From an uncultured Flavobacteriales bacterium (GTDB lineage: Bacteria > Bacteroidota > Bacteroidia > Flavobacteriales_D > Crocinitomicaceae): a stretch of 38,862 bases of DNA. The DNA is taken from positions 1 through 38,862 of the forward strand of contig CAJQQA010000173.1 of NCBI GenBank assembly GCA_905480355.1, in the 5' to 3' direction. Position numbers and translations under genes: made by a program. Below, piece after piece: positions 8,924 through 18,118 of the stretch. The notes below the pieces were generated by a model that saw only the letters and a list, made by a program, of their open reading frames with translations, was not told the origin of the DNA and did no database searches. The first letter of the stretch is position 1. Each line of letters opens with the position of its first letter.

Positions 8924-9586
8924 CTATAAATTTAAATAGTTCATTAAAGCATCATACCTGAATTGTAAGTCGGTATCATTTCCACTTTTTTGAAATGAAG
9001 CTTTAATCGAATAATCATATCGTTCGAAAGTTCGAATTATACTGTCTAACTCTATTTTATTGATTTTTAAGGTGACCTCAATAGTTGTAGAGTTTACTGA
9101 TGACATAATATATGAACTTAAAATTTTCGCATCATTACTTTCTACAATTTGTGCAATTTCTACCAAAGAATAATCAGTATTGGCTATTTCAAGAACAAGA
9201 ATTCCTCCGTTTTCTTTAATACTACCCGTATTTGCTATAACTGACATTAACAATTGCACATTCGTACAACCAAGATATTGTTCGTTTTCATCAAGAATTG
9301 GTATTACACTTAATTTCAATTCTGAAACTCTAGATAAAACTTGATAAATATGGTCTTTTGAATCCACCGAAGGTCTTGGCAAATGTTGAAATAACTCATC
9401 GAGTGTTTTTTCAATTTCCATTTGATCCAAAATATTACTTTCAGACACCAGTCCAACATAGTTTCCATTTTTCAACACCACAAGATGAGAAACTTTAAAC
9501 TCCTCCATCCAATTCAAGGCCTTTTCAGCAGTATCTGAATGCTTTAAAGGTGGAATCTCCTCATTAATTAATTTGTATGCTCTCAT
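8924..9586 (-). CDS. CBS-domain protein
   Basis: Tandem CBS-like segments: EEIPPLKHSDTAEKALNWMEEFKVSHLVVLKNGNYVGLVSESNIL and ...VSELKLSVIPILDENEQYLGCTNVQLLM. Directly upstream of nadK. Confidence 0.88.
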   Translation of the reverse strand: MRAYKLINEEIPPLKHSDTAEKALNWMEEFKVSHLVVLKNGNYVGLVSESNILDQMEIEKTLDELFQHLPRPSVDSKDHIYQVLSRVSELKLSVIPILDENEQYLGCTNVQLLMSVIANTGSIKENGGILVLEIANTDYSLVEIAQIVESNDAKILSSYIMSSVNSTTIEVTLKINKIELDSIIRTFERYDYSIKASFQKSGNDTDLQFRYDALMNYLNL

Positions 9587-9693
9587 TGTAGTTGCTAATG
9601 TAGTGATAATCCTAATTATTTCAAGTTAATCCAATAAACTATTGATTTTACATCCTTTTTGTTCTTATTTTTGAGTCTTAAAACGTGGATGAA

Positions 9694-10407
9694 ATGACAA
9701 TGTTAAGCGTAAATATCAATAAAATAGCAACATTACGGAATGCTCGAGGTGAGAACACTCCAAATTTAGTGCAAGTTGCTATTGACTGTGAACGTTTTGG
9801 TGCTGATGGTATTACAATTCACCCAAGGCCAGATGAACGTCATATAACCGAAAAGGATGTCTATGAATTAGCCAAAGTAGTTACTACCGAATATAACATT
9901 GAAGGATTTCCTAACAGTCGTTTTATGAAGTTAGTATCAGACGTTAGACCTACTCAAGCGACTTTAGTTCCAGACGCACCAGGTGTTTTAACATCAAATG
10001 CAGGCTGGGAAATAAAAAAAAATGAGACTCTCCTTACTGAGTTAGCGGTTGAACTAAAAAAATTAAATGTTCGCTCTTCAATATTTGTAGATACTAACTT
10101 AGAGAATATTGAATATGCTGCAAAATGTGGTATTGATAGAATTGAGTTATATACTGGGCCTTACGCCGAAGAATTTAAATTAAATCCTAAAAAAGCGATT
10201 GAACGCTATCATTCCGCAGCTAAATTTGCTTGTGAAATTGGTTTAGAAATCAATGCTGGCCATGATTTAGACTTAACAAATCTAAGTTATTTTAAAGAAA
10301 ACATTGCTGGATTAAAAGAAGTTTCCATTGGACACGCGCTCATTTCGGACGCGCTTTATCTCGGCTTAGAGAATACAATACAGCTGTATAAAAAAGAGCT
10401 GATTTAA
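9694..10407 (+). CDS. pdxJ: Pyridoxine 5'-phosphate synthase (ORF listed from a GTG at 9685; ATG at 9694 or 9700 more likely)
   Basis: LSVNINKIATLRNARGENTPNLVQVAIDCERFGADGITIHPRPDERHI, RVELYTG-like RIELYTGPYAEEF, LEINAGHDLDLTNL, EVSIGHALISDAL. Confidence 0.96.
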   Translation: MTMLSVNINKIATLRNARGENTPNLVQVAIDCERFGADGITIHPRPDERHITEKDVYELAKVVTTEYNIEGFPNSRFMKLVSDVRPTQATLVPDAPGVLTSNAGWEIKKNETLLTELAVELKKLNVRSSIFVDTNLENIEYAAKCGIDRIELYTGPYAEEFKLNPKKAIERYHSAAKFACEIGLEINAGHDLDLTNLSYFKENIAGLKEVSIGHALISDALYLGLENTIQLYKKELI

Positions 10408-10922
10408 TCTTTCATTTTCTTGATTAATGAAGAAGTTGAAAAACCTTCAACTAATGCAATCGCTTTGACTTCTCCCCCATTTTTTTTAACGAAATCAGAA
10501 CCAACAATATATTTTTTTGATTCATGGTTTATCTCGTCAGGGTCATAATCAGCTCCTTTCACCAAAACATCGGGTTTTAATTCTTGGATAATACTTAAAG
10601 GAGTCTCATCATCGAAAAAGACAATTGCATCAATAAACCCTAATGACGCCAGTACCAATGCCCTTGCATCATTGTTATTAATAGGTCGATTCTCTCCTTT
10701 TCCTTGTCTTTTTAACGAAGCATCTGTATTTAACGCTACAATCAATCGCTGACCTAAATCCGCCGCTTGGGCAAGATAAGTAACATGTCCTTTATGCAGA
10801 ATATCAAAGCATCCATTCGTGAAAACAACCTTATCGCCTTTCAATTTCCAAATTGACATCTTTTGTTTTACAGCAAAACTGTCAACGATCTTATTCTCGA
10901 TATAATTAATTCGTGATTCCAT
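10404..10922 (-). CDS. rfaE2: RfaE2-type nucleotidyltransferase (D-glycero-beta-D-manno-heptose 1-phosphate adenylyltransferase-like)
   Basis: KVVFTNGCFDILHKGHVTYLAQAADLGQRLIVALNTDASLKRQGKGENRPINNNDARALVLASLGFIDAIVFFDDETP...VKGADY. Confidence 0.93.
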   Translation of the reverse strand: MESRINYIENKIVDSFAVKQKMSIWKLKGDKVVFTNGCFDILHKGHVTYLAQAADLGQRLIVALNTDASLKRQGKGENRPINNNDARALVLASLGFIDAIVFFDDETPLSIIQELKPDVLVKGADYDPDEINHESKKYIVGSDFVKKNGGEVKAIALVEGFSTSSLIKKMKD

Positions 10923-10923
10923 A

Positions 10924-11901
10924 TTATTCTATTTCAGTTTCAACCTTATCTTGACGCTGAATTAACAGCAAAGACAATAGGCCTAAGGAAACAATTAATA
11001 CTGTTTGAGCAACCCATAAAAAAATGCTAAATCCTGCAAAACTAATTCCATAAAGAAGGAGGACTGAATTAACCCATAATGGGTAAATCCCAATCCCTCC
11101 AGGCAATAACGCAATTGCTGTAGCGCCTACTAAAAAAGCACCAAATACACATCCGACCTCCATCATTGAAGTTTCTGGGAATGCCTGTGCAAATATCCAA
11201 ATTGAACCTATATAACACGTCCAAATAAATACTGTATGACCAATAAATGACCACTTCTTTTTCATAGCCCAAACTGACATCAGTCCTTCGTAGAAACCTT
11301 TAAGTTTTTCGTTGGTGAATTTTTTAAGCTTCGGATTCTTAAAGTAAAAAGCGAGTCCAATCAGCCCAAACAATACTGTAGTTCCAAGTATATACCAGAA
11401 TAAATTAGACGATTCGCCAGTTTTGCCAGATTCTGTTATCGCATTAAATTTAGCTGAATTCACTTGTAAAATTCCAGTAATAAAAAAGACAATACCAAGC
11501 ATGATAACATCAATCAATCTTTCGATAACAATTGTTGCAAATCCTTTCTCAAATGGAACTTTTTCATAACTTGTTAACAGCCCCGCTCTCGCGAATTCGC
11601 CTGATCTAGGGACAGTAAAATTAATAATATAACCAGCCATTACTGCATGATACGCGTTTTTTAATTTAGGATTATAGCCCAGAGGAGCTAATAAAAATAA
11701 CCAACGATATGCTCGACTTAAATGACTGAAGAAAGCGATTATTAACCCTAAAAATACCCAAAAATAATTTGCATCTATAAACGCACTTTTTGTCTGCTCA
11801 ATTTGTGTCTCGTTCAAGCTTGAGAAAAAGTAAGCTGTCAGGTAGATACCAATTCCAATCGGTACAATAATCTTTAATATCTTAATTATAGAATTCTTCA
11901 A
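10924..11901 (-). CDS. YbhN/UPF0104 lysylphosphatidylglycerol synthase TM-region family membrane protein
   Basis: Multi-TM. SRAYRWLFLLAPLGYNPKLKNAYHAVMAGYIINFTVPRSGEFARAGLLTSYEKVPFEKGFATIVIERLIDVIML...ALLPGGIGIYPLWVN. Confidence 0.88.
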   Translation of the reverse strand: MKNSIIKILKIIVPIGIGIYLTAYFFSSLNETQIEQTKSAFIDANYFWVFLGLIIAFFSHLSRAYRWLFLLAPLGYNPKLKNAYHAVMAGYIINFTVPRSGEFARAGLLTSYEKVPFEKGFATIVIERLIDVIMLGIVFFITGILQVNSAKFNAITESGKTGESSNLFWYILGTTVLFGLIGLAFYFKNPKLKKFTNEKLKGFYEGLMSVWAMKKKWSFIGHTVFIWTCYIGSIWIFAQAFPETSMMEVGCVFGAFLVGATAIALLPGGIGIYPLWVNSVLLLYGISFAGFSIFLWVAQTVLIVSLGLLSLLLIQRQDKVETEIE

Positions 11902-11942
11902 GGTTTACTTCTTTCTGTCAATTACAAACATACGGAATTGAT

Positions 11943-12785
11943 TTAAGTAAGTTGAATATTATCAATTAATCGAACTCCTCCGCATATGCAAGCAATACAT
12001 GCCTGAGTGTTCTCCACCCAATTATCAATTGATTGTAAGCTCACAGGGTCTACAATTTCAAAATATTCTAGCTCTAACGGAGAGCTCCCAATCATATTTT
12101 CAACAAGAAGTTTCAATTCAGCGATAGATGATTTTTCCGCCTCATTCTTCGCCGTTTGTAGTGCTTTATATATAACTGCCGCATCTTCCATTTGATCGGC
12201 TGACAATCTATAATTACGACTACTACTTGCTAAACCTGATGTTTCTCGCACAGTCTCAATACCAATTATTTCAACTGAAATGTTTTTATCCTTAACAAGC
12301 TTATTGATAACGGTTAATTGTTGAAAATCCTTCAGTCCAAACAGTGCATAATCGGGTAAAACAATCTCAAATAATCGATTGACAACCATAACAACTCCAT
12401 CAAAATGCCCTGGACGAAATTCGCCCTCCATTGTTGTTGCTATTGGGCCAAGATCTAGCTTCATAGCTTCATAATTCTTTGGATAAATTTCACTGACCTC
12501 AGGATTAAAGACAATAACATCACCTTCCTTCCTCAAAAGTTCAAGATCTTTTTCGAGCATTTTTGGATACTTCTCTAAATCTTCTTCTTTATTAAACTGT
12601 TTTGGGTTAATAAAAATACTTACAACTACGAGGTCTGCAAGCTCAAATGCTCGTCGAACAAGTTCCATATGACCATGGTGTAATGCCCCCATTGTAGGAA
12701 CGAGCGCAATCTTTTTGTTGTCGTTTCTAGCATGCAGAACTCTCTGCAATGAATCAACTTTTGTAAAAACACTAGGAATTGTCAT
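11943..12785 (-). CDS. panC: Pantoate--beta-alanine ligase
   Basis: KIALVPTMGALHHGHMELVRRAFELADLVVVSIFINPKQFNKEEDLEKYPKMLEKD, RPGHFDGVVMVVNRLFEIV, GLKDFQQL, SSRNYRLSADQ. Confidence 0.97.
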   Translation of the reverse strand: MTIPSVFTKVDSLQRVLHARNDNKKIALVPTMGALHHGHMELVRRAFELADLVVVSIFINPKQFNKEEDLEKYPKMLEKDLELLRKEGDVIVFNPEVSEIYPKNYEAMKLDLGPIATTMEGEFRPGHFDGVVMVVNRLFEIVLPDYALFGLKDFQQLTVINKLVKDKNISVEIIGIETVRETSGLASSSRNYRLSADQMEDAAVIYKALQTAKNEAEKSSIAELKLLVENMIGSSPLELEYFEIVDPVSLQSIDNWVENTQACIACICGGVRLIDNIQLT

Positions 12786-12821
12786 TAACTACCACTATTT
12801 AAAGCAACAAAACTATCTGTT

Positions 12822-12856
12822 TTTGTTGAAATTTCACTTTTTTTTGTATATTTTTG
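12822..12856 (+). promoter_or_regulatory. Candidate Bacteroidota-type promoter (TTTG/TTG -33 and TAttTTTG -7)
   Basis: ttttgTTG (12822-12828), 20 nt, then TATTTTTG (12849-12856), about 25 nt before the ATG at 12882. Confidence 0.45.
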
Positions 12857-12881
12857 TATTCGTTTTGACCAATAAACACTT

Positions 12882-13703
12882 ATGGATAAGAAGAAAATAT
12901 TATTTATCTCACAAGAGGTATCGCCATTTTTACCAAAATCAGAAGTCTGTCTAACCTCTAGAAATCTTGCGCAAGGAATACAAGAAGGAGGTAAAGAAAT
13001 CCGGCTCTTTATGCCTCGTTTTGGTGTAATAAATGAGAGAAGACATCAATTGCACGAAGTAATTCGATTGTCAGGTATGAATCTTATTATCGATGATACT
13101 GACCACCCATTAATCATTAAAGTAGCTTCTATTTCTGCAGCAAGAATGCAGGTTTACTTCATTGATAATGAAGAATATTTCAAAAGAAAAAGCACAGTTG
13201 TTGATGATAAGGAGAAAGAACATCCAGATAATGATGAACGCTCTATGTTTTTCTGCCGCGGTGTTTTAGAAACGGTAAAGAAATTAGGATGGCAACCAGA
13301 TGTAATCTACTGTAGTGGTTGGATGACAGCTTTAATGCCAATGTACCTTAAAAACATGTACAAAGACGACCCACACTTTGCAAGCACAAAAGTTGTTTAC
13401 AATATGTTCAATGAAGGGTTTAACAATAATTGGGACGCTCGCTTTGGAGAAAAACTTAAATTTGATGGATTCAACGATGATATCATTAGCGAATTTGGAA
13501 CACCTAATTTTGAGAGTCTTTCAAAAGCTGCTGTGAAATATGTTGACGGATTAAGCGTTGGCAGTGAAGAGTTAACTCCGGAATTAAGAGCAATTTTCGA
13601 TGCTGCAAAGTGTGATAAAATTGATTACGTGGCTGAAGAGCATCAAGTAAAAGAAATTTCGGAATTTTTGGATAAAGTAATTGATACAGAAGTTCTCATA
13701 TAA
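12882..13703 (+). CDS. Glycogen/starch synthase (GT5) N-terminal-domain-only protein
   Basis: KILFISQEVSPFLPKSEVCLTSRNLAQGIQEGGKEIRLFMPRFGVINERRHQLHEVIRLSGM...PDVIYCSGWMTALMPMYLKNMY matches the GT5 N-domain layout. Only 273 aa, no C-terminal GT-B domain. Confidence 0.85.
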   Translation: MDKKKILFISQEVSPFLPKSEVCLTSRNLAQGIQEGGKEIRLFMPRFGVINERRHQLHEVIRLSGMNLIIDDTDHPLIIKVASISAARMQVYFIDNEEYFKRKSTVVDDKEKEHPDNDERSMFFCRGVLETVKKLGWQPDVIYCSGWMTALMPMYLKNMYKDDPHFASTKVVYNMFNEGFNNNWDARFGEKLKFDGFNDDIISEFGTPNFESLSKAAVKYVDGLSVGSEELTPELRAIFDAAKCDKIDYVAEEHQVKEISEFLDKVIDTEVLI

Positions 13704-13704
13704 T

Positions 13705-15021
13705 ATGAAAAATAGTGAAACTGCAAATTGGCGGAAAAGACTTTTCTTTTCCGCTACTTTTTTGCTCAGCATTTTGGTTGTTTTTTCTTGTAAGAAAAAA
13801 GAAAACCCATTAGGAGAGAGTGTAATTAATCAAAATGGCGTATTAAGCTCTAGTGGAGTCGATACTTTTACCTTGGAAACATTTTCTTACTTCGATGACT
13901 CAGTAGTTTCAGACAATGCTCCCTTTGCTCTATTAGGTTCTTATAATGACCCTGTTTTTGGGACGTACAATGCAGAAGTATACACTCAAGTAAGACTTTC
14001 TGGAAATGCCCCAAATTTTGGCAATTTAGATAGTATCGTAATTGACTCTTTGATCTTAGGGTTAGAATATATTGGGTCTTACGGCGATGCTGGTATTCAA
14101 AATGTTGAGGTATATGAAATTGGTGAAGATCTATTTATTGACTCGACGTATTATTCTTTTGAAAGTAAAACACACGCAACAGGGACGGACTTAGTTGTTG
14201 CAGGCATGGGAGCTCTAAACTTTGATTTGGACGAAATTACGGTAATTGATCTAGATACTGTTGATACGCAATTGAGAATTCCGTTGGATACAAACTTAGC
14301 TTGGTCGTTAATTAATGAATCAGCAACAGGAAACGGGAATTTTTTAGATAATAATGCATTTGTCAATTATTTCAAAGGCTTACACATCTTAACAAATAAT
14401 AGCTTTCAATCAAGTGGAACTGGAGGTGTTTTTTACTTCAATTTAACGGATCCACTGTCAAAATTGACCATTTATTATCGTTTTAATGGTGTGCCAAAAA
14501 CCTTTGATTTTGTAATCAATTCGTCGGTTGCAGATTTTAATCATATCGACATCAACAATACGGCAACGCAGGTTGAAACAGTTATTAATGACACCATTTC
14601 TGGACAAAGTGAATTCTATTCTCAAGCTTTTGGAAGTCGCGCAGTGGTTCGATTTGATGGAATTAATAACATTCCAAAAACAGCTGTTATTCATTCAGCT
14701 ACACTTGAATTACCTGTTAGTTTTCAAACAGGATCGAATTATACACCAGGCATCACACTTTCTGTGACAACAATACTAAATGATGGCACTTCGCAATTAT
14801 TTAGTGTCAATGCTTTTGGTAATTATAGTGATTTCTCAAAAAAGTTTACTGTTGATTTAAGACAGTACATTCAGGCTGTTGTGAATGGAGATATTGAAAA
14901 TACAGGTTTAATTTTCTCTCCAATCCTTCACAGCACATCGGCAGAGCGAATTATTTTCAATGGTTCTGAATCAAACAATAAAGATAAACCAAAATTGAGT
15001 ATATTGTATACTGAATTTTAA
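13705..15021 (+). CDS. DUF4270-family lipoprotein (ORF listed from 13681; ATG at 13705)
   Basis: Lipobox LLSILVVFSCKKKENPLG. GSYNDPVFGTYNAEVYTQVRLSGNAPNFG...LDSIVIDSLILGLEYIGSYGD, characteristic of DUF4270. Located between the GT5-like gene and glmS. Confidence 0.85.
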   Translation: MKNSETANWRKRLFFSATFLLSILVVFSCKKKENPLGESVINQNGVLSSSGVDTFTLETFSYFDDSVVSDNAPFALLGSYNDPVFGTYNAEVYTQVRLSGNAPNFGNLDSIVIDSLILGLEYIGSYGDAGIQNVEVYEIGEDLFIDSTYYSFESKTHATGTDLVVAGMGALNFDLDEITVIDLDTVDTQLRIPLDTNLAWSLINESATGNGNFLDNNAFVNYFKGLHILTNNSFQSSGTGGVFYFNLTDPLSKLTIYYRFNGVPKTFDFVINSSVADFNHIDINNTATQVETVINDTISGQSEFYSQAFGSRAVVRFDGINNIPKTAVIHSATLELPVSFQTGSNYTPGITLSVTTILNDGTSQLFSVNAFGNYSDFSKKFTVDLRQYIQAVVNGDIENTGLIFSPILHSTSAERIIFNGSESNNKDKPKLSILYTEF

Positions 15022-15036
15022 CAATTTTAATCTATT

Positions 15037-16881
15037 ATGTGTGGAATTGTAGCTTACATAGGCCAACGCGAAGCGTATCCGATAATTATCAAGGGATTAA
15101 AACGTCTAGAATACCGAGGGTATGATAGCTCTGGAATTGCATTACTGTGCGAAGGAGAATTAAACCTCTACAAAAAACATGGAAAGGTTGCTAACCTAGA
15201 AGAATACACCATCGATAAAAACCGTAAAGGATCAATCGCAATAGGCCATACTCGTTGGGCTACTCATGGAGAACCTAATGATGTAAACTCGCATCCTCAT
15301 GCATCTTCTAACGGAGAAATCGCAATGATTCACAATGGAATTATCGAGAACTATGAGCCGTTAAAGCGTGAACTCATCAATAAAGGATACAACTTTAAAA
15401 GTGATACGGATACGGAGGTTCTAACAATTCTATTAGAGGACATTAAAAAAAATTCAAATATACCATTAGCAGAGGCATTGCGCTTAGCTTTGCAACAAGT
15501 TGTAGGGGCTTATGCAATTGTAGTGATTTCTAAAAACAACCCAAGACAGTTAGTTGCGGCAAGAAAAAGTAGCCCCTTAGTTGTTGGAATAGGTAAAAAT
15601 GGCGATTTCTTTTGCGCTTCTGATGCTACCCCAATAGTGGAATACACGAAGAAAGTAGTCTACCTTGAAGACGAAGAAATAGCTGTTCTTGATCTTGACG
15701 AAGGTTTAAAACTATATAGCATAGATGATGTTGCGAAAACCCCATATATTCAGGAACTAGAATTGCAGCTTGAGGCTTTAGAAAAAGGCGGATATGATCA
15801 TTTCATGTTAAAGGAAATTCATGAACAACCACGTTCTATAACAGATTGTTTTAGAGGTCGCTTGAATGCTAAAAAAGCATGGGTTTCACTTGGTGGAATT
15901 AAGGAATATGAGCAGAAAATGATGAATGCCAATCGTATTATTATGATTGCATGTGGCACATCATGGCATGCTGGACTGGTCGGAGAGTATTTGTTCGAAG
16001 ACTTGGCAAGAATTAATGTTGAAGTAGAGTATGCCAGTGAATTCCGTTACCGTAACCCAATTATAGATGAAAATGATATCGTTATTGCGATTTCTCAATC
16101 TGGAGAAACTGCAGATACTTTAGCTGCTCTTGAATTAGCAAAATCTAAAGGGGCTACTATTCTAGGAATTTGTAATGTTGTTGGGTCTTCAATTTCTCGA
16201 ATTACAGATGCTGGCTCTTACACTCATGCTGGTCCTGAAATTGGTGTAGCTTCTACAAAAGCATTTACAGCACAAGTGACCGTGTTGACATTAATGGCAC
16301 TTTCTCTTGCGAAGAAAAAAGGAACAATTAGCGACTCAAAGTTTAGAACTCTTCTCTCAGAATTAGAGGCTATTCCTCAAAAAGTTCAAGAAATTCTAGA
16401 TAACAATGATAAGATTAAACTTATTGCAGCGAAATACAAAGATACTTCAAATGCTTTATATCTAGGCCGTGGAAGCTCATTCCCAGTTGCACTTGAGGGC
16501 GCATTGAAGCTAAAAGAGATTTCATACATCCACGCTGAAGGATATCCAGCTGCAGAAATGAAGCATGGCCCTATTGCTCTTATTGATGAAGAAATGCCTG
16601 TGTATGTCATCGCAACAAAAGGTCCTTCTTATGAGAAAGTTGTCAGTAATATTCAAGAAGTTAAAGCGAGAAAAGGAAAGATTATTGCGGTTGTAACGGA
16701 GGGAGATGATCAAGTAACTAAAATTGCTGATCACGTAATCGAAATTCCAGAAACAGATGAGAACCTAGTTCCTCTTTTAGCTACAATTCCATTTCAACTT
16801 TTATCGTACCATACTGCAGTTATTAGAGAATGTAATGTTGACCAGCCAAGAAATTTAGCAAAGTCAGTTACTGTAGAGTAA
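15037..16881 (+). CDS. glmS: Glutamine--fructose-6-phosphate aminotransferase (isomerizing)
   Basis: MCGIVAYIGQREAYPIIIKGLKRLEYRGYDSSGIAL...GHTRWATHGEPNDVNSHPH, SIS domains (AISQSGETADTLAAL, LGRGSSFPVALEGALKLKEISYIHAEGYPAAEMKHGPIALID), end DQPRNLAKSVTVE. Confidence 0.99.
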   Translation: MCGIVAYIGQREAYPIIIKGLKRLEYRGYDSSGIALLCEGELNLYKKHGKVANLEEYTIDKNRKGSIAIGHTRWATHGEPNDVNSHPHASSNGEIAMIHNGIIENYEPLKRELINKGYNFKSDTDTEVLTILLEDIKKNSNIPLAEALRLALQQVVGAYAIVVISKNNPRQLVAARKSSPLVVGIGKNGDFFCASDATPIVEYTKKVVYLEDEEIAVLDLDEGLKLYSIDDVAKTPYIQELELQLEALEKGGYDHFMLKEIHEQPRSITDCFRGRLNAKKAWVSLGGIKEYEQKMMNANRIIMIACGTSWHAGLVGEYLFEDLARINVEVEYASEFRYRNPIIDENDIVIAISQSGETADTLAALELAKSKGATILGICNVVGSSISRITDAGSYTHAGPEIGVASTKAFTAQVTVLTLMALSLAKKKGTISDSKFRTLLSELEAIPQKVQEILDNNDKIKLIAAKYKDTSNALYLGRGSSFPVALEGALKLKEISYIHAEGYPAAEMKHGPIALIDEEMPVYVIATKGPSYEKVVSNIQEVKARKGKIIAVVTEGDDQVTKIADHVIEIPETDENLVPLLATIPFQLLSYHTAVIRECNVDQPRNLAKSVTVE

Positions 16882-17232
16882 ATGGAAGTTTCTATTCCCA
16901 GTAAGCAAAAAGATTTTTTTCAGAATGTTTTTGATGTTGTTCGTTTAATCCCATTGGGTAGAGTAACTTCTTATGGCGCTATCGCAAAATATTTAAGCTC
17001 CCCGAAATCAAGCAGAATGGTTGGCTGGGCAATGAATGCGTCTCATCGGTTTTCTGATGTTCCCGCACATAGAGTCGTTAACAGGAATGGTGATTTAACT
17101 GGGAAAATACATTTTTCTAGTCCTAATGAAATGGAAAAACTCCTTCTTCTAGAAGGAGTTTTAGTAAATAATAATCGAGTCCAAAATTTTAAAAAAATCT
17201 ACTGGGACCCAACAATAGAATTAGAAATTTAA
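16882..17232 (+). CDS. Alkyltransferase-like (ATL/MGMT-fold) DNA-binding protein
   Basis: FDVVRLIPLGRVTSYGAIAKYLSSPKSSRMVGWAMNASHRFSDVPAHRVVNRNGDLTGKIHF. MGMT fold with PAHRVV in place of PCHRVV. Starts directly after the glmS stop. Confidence 0.92.
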   Translation: MEVSIPSKQKDFFQNVFDVVRLIPLGRVTSYGAIAKYLSSPKSSRMVGWAMNASHRFSDVPAHRVVNRNGDLTGKIHFSSPNEMEKLLLLEGVLVNNNRVQNFKKIYWDPTIELEI

Positions 17233-17492
17233 TCATTAAATACCGTTGCTAAGAATAACTCTTCATTGCCAGAAACTTTGGCTAAAAAATTAATCTCATT
17301 TTGTATTTCGACTATTTTAGTTTCTCGATGATTATTAGCATTATAATTATCACTTACTTCAATAACCTTAAGTCGACTTACGAGTTGATGTCCTTCTACC
17401 AGTCTTTCTTCATATTCTGAAGTGCAGGAAGTAAAACCTCCCAAAACAACAAGTAATACAATTGCCATATAATATTGATTTAAATTTTTCAT
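17229..17492 (-). CDS. Small hypothetical lipoprotein, 87 aa
   Basis: N-terminal MKNLNQYYMAIVLLVVLGGFTSC lipobox. Confidence 0.65.
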   Translation of the reverse strand: MKNLNQYYMAIVLLVVLGGFTSCTSEYEERLVEGHQLVSRLKVIEVSDNYNANNHRETKIVEIQNEINFLAKVSGNEELFLATVFND

Positions 17493-17779
17493 AATAGTAA
17501 CTTTTTAATTTTCATTCTGTTCTTACTGAACACTGGCACTAATTTACTGCGACAAACGCCGCCTAACTCTAACTAACCTTCCTAACGATGGACTTCAGTT
17601 CCCGAATGATTTCTATTTAGTGTTTACTTAGACTCCTCCAACTTGGTATTAAATTGGATTATCGGTTATTAGGTTTAGTCGTAAGTAATGAAATCAGTTT
17701 TTATTCTTCCTAAAGTTCATTTGGTCGGACGTATCTTAATTCAAATCTTGTGCAAGAAAATTAAAGTATTAAAAATGAG

Positions 17780-17881
17780 GTGATTAAGTTGTTAGCAATA
17801 ACTTATGTTGTCCCATTTTTAGAGCTATTTGTCATTATGGGAATGATTACTGTCGGCTATTACATCATCGGGGAACTATAA
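17780..17881 (+). CDS. Possible 33-aa hydrophobic small protein (GTG start)
   Basis: VIKLLAITYVVPFLELFVIMGMITVGYYIIGEL* read by eye. Single TM-like segment in an otherwise empty intergenic region. Confidence 0.25.
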   Translation: MIKLLAITYVVPFLELFVIMGMITVGYYIIGEL

Positions 17882-18106
17882 CATACCTAAAAAACGCGAA
17901 CTGTGATTATTATTCGTCATTTATATTACCTGGTTGAAACCAATACTAACATATAGTAAGTTCTCAAAGTACAATAGAGATTTTCATGACAAAAGATTTT
18001 TGATGAAAGGCCTTGGATAAATAATAAATTTAAACACTCTTTTAAATAATCTTGAAATAATAGCAGCATTTAACATCTCACAAATGAGGTATTCTTAAAC
18101 TTCAAC

Positions 18107-18114
18107 TATATTTG
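18107..18114 (+). promoter_or_regulatory. Candidate -7 element TATATTTG
   Basis: Matches TAnnTTTG, 4 nt before the ATG at 18119. Confidence 0.3.
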
Positions 18115-18118
18115 TTCC

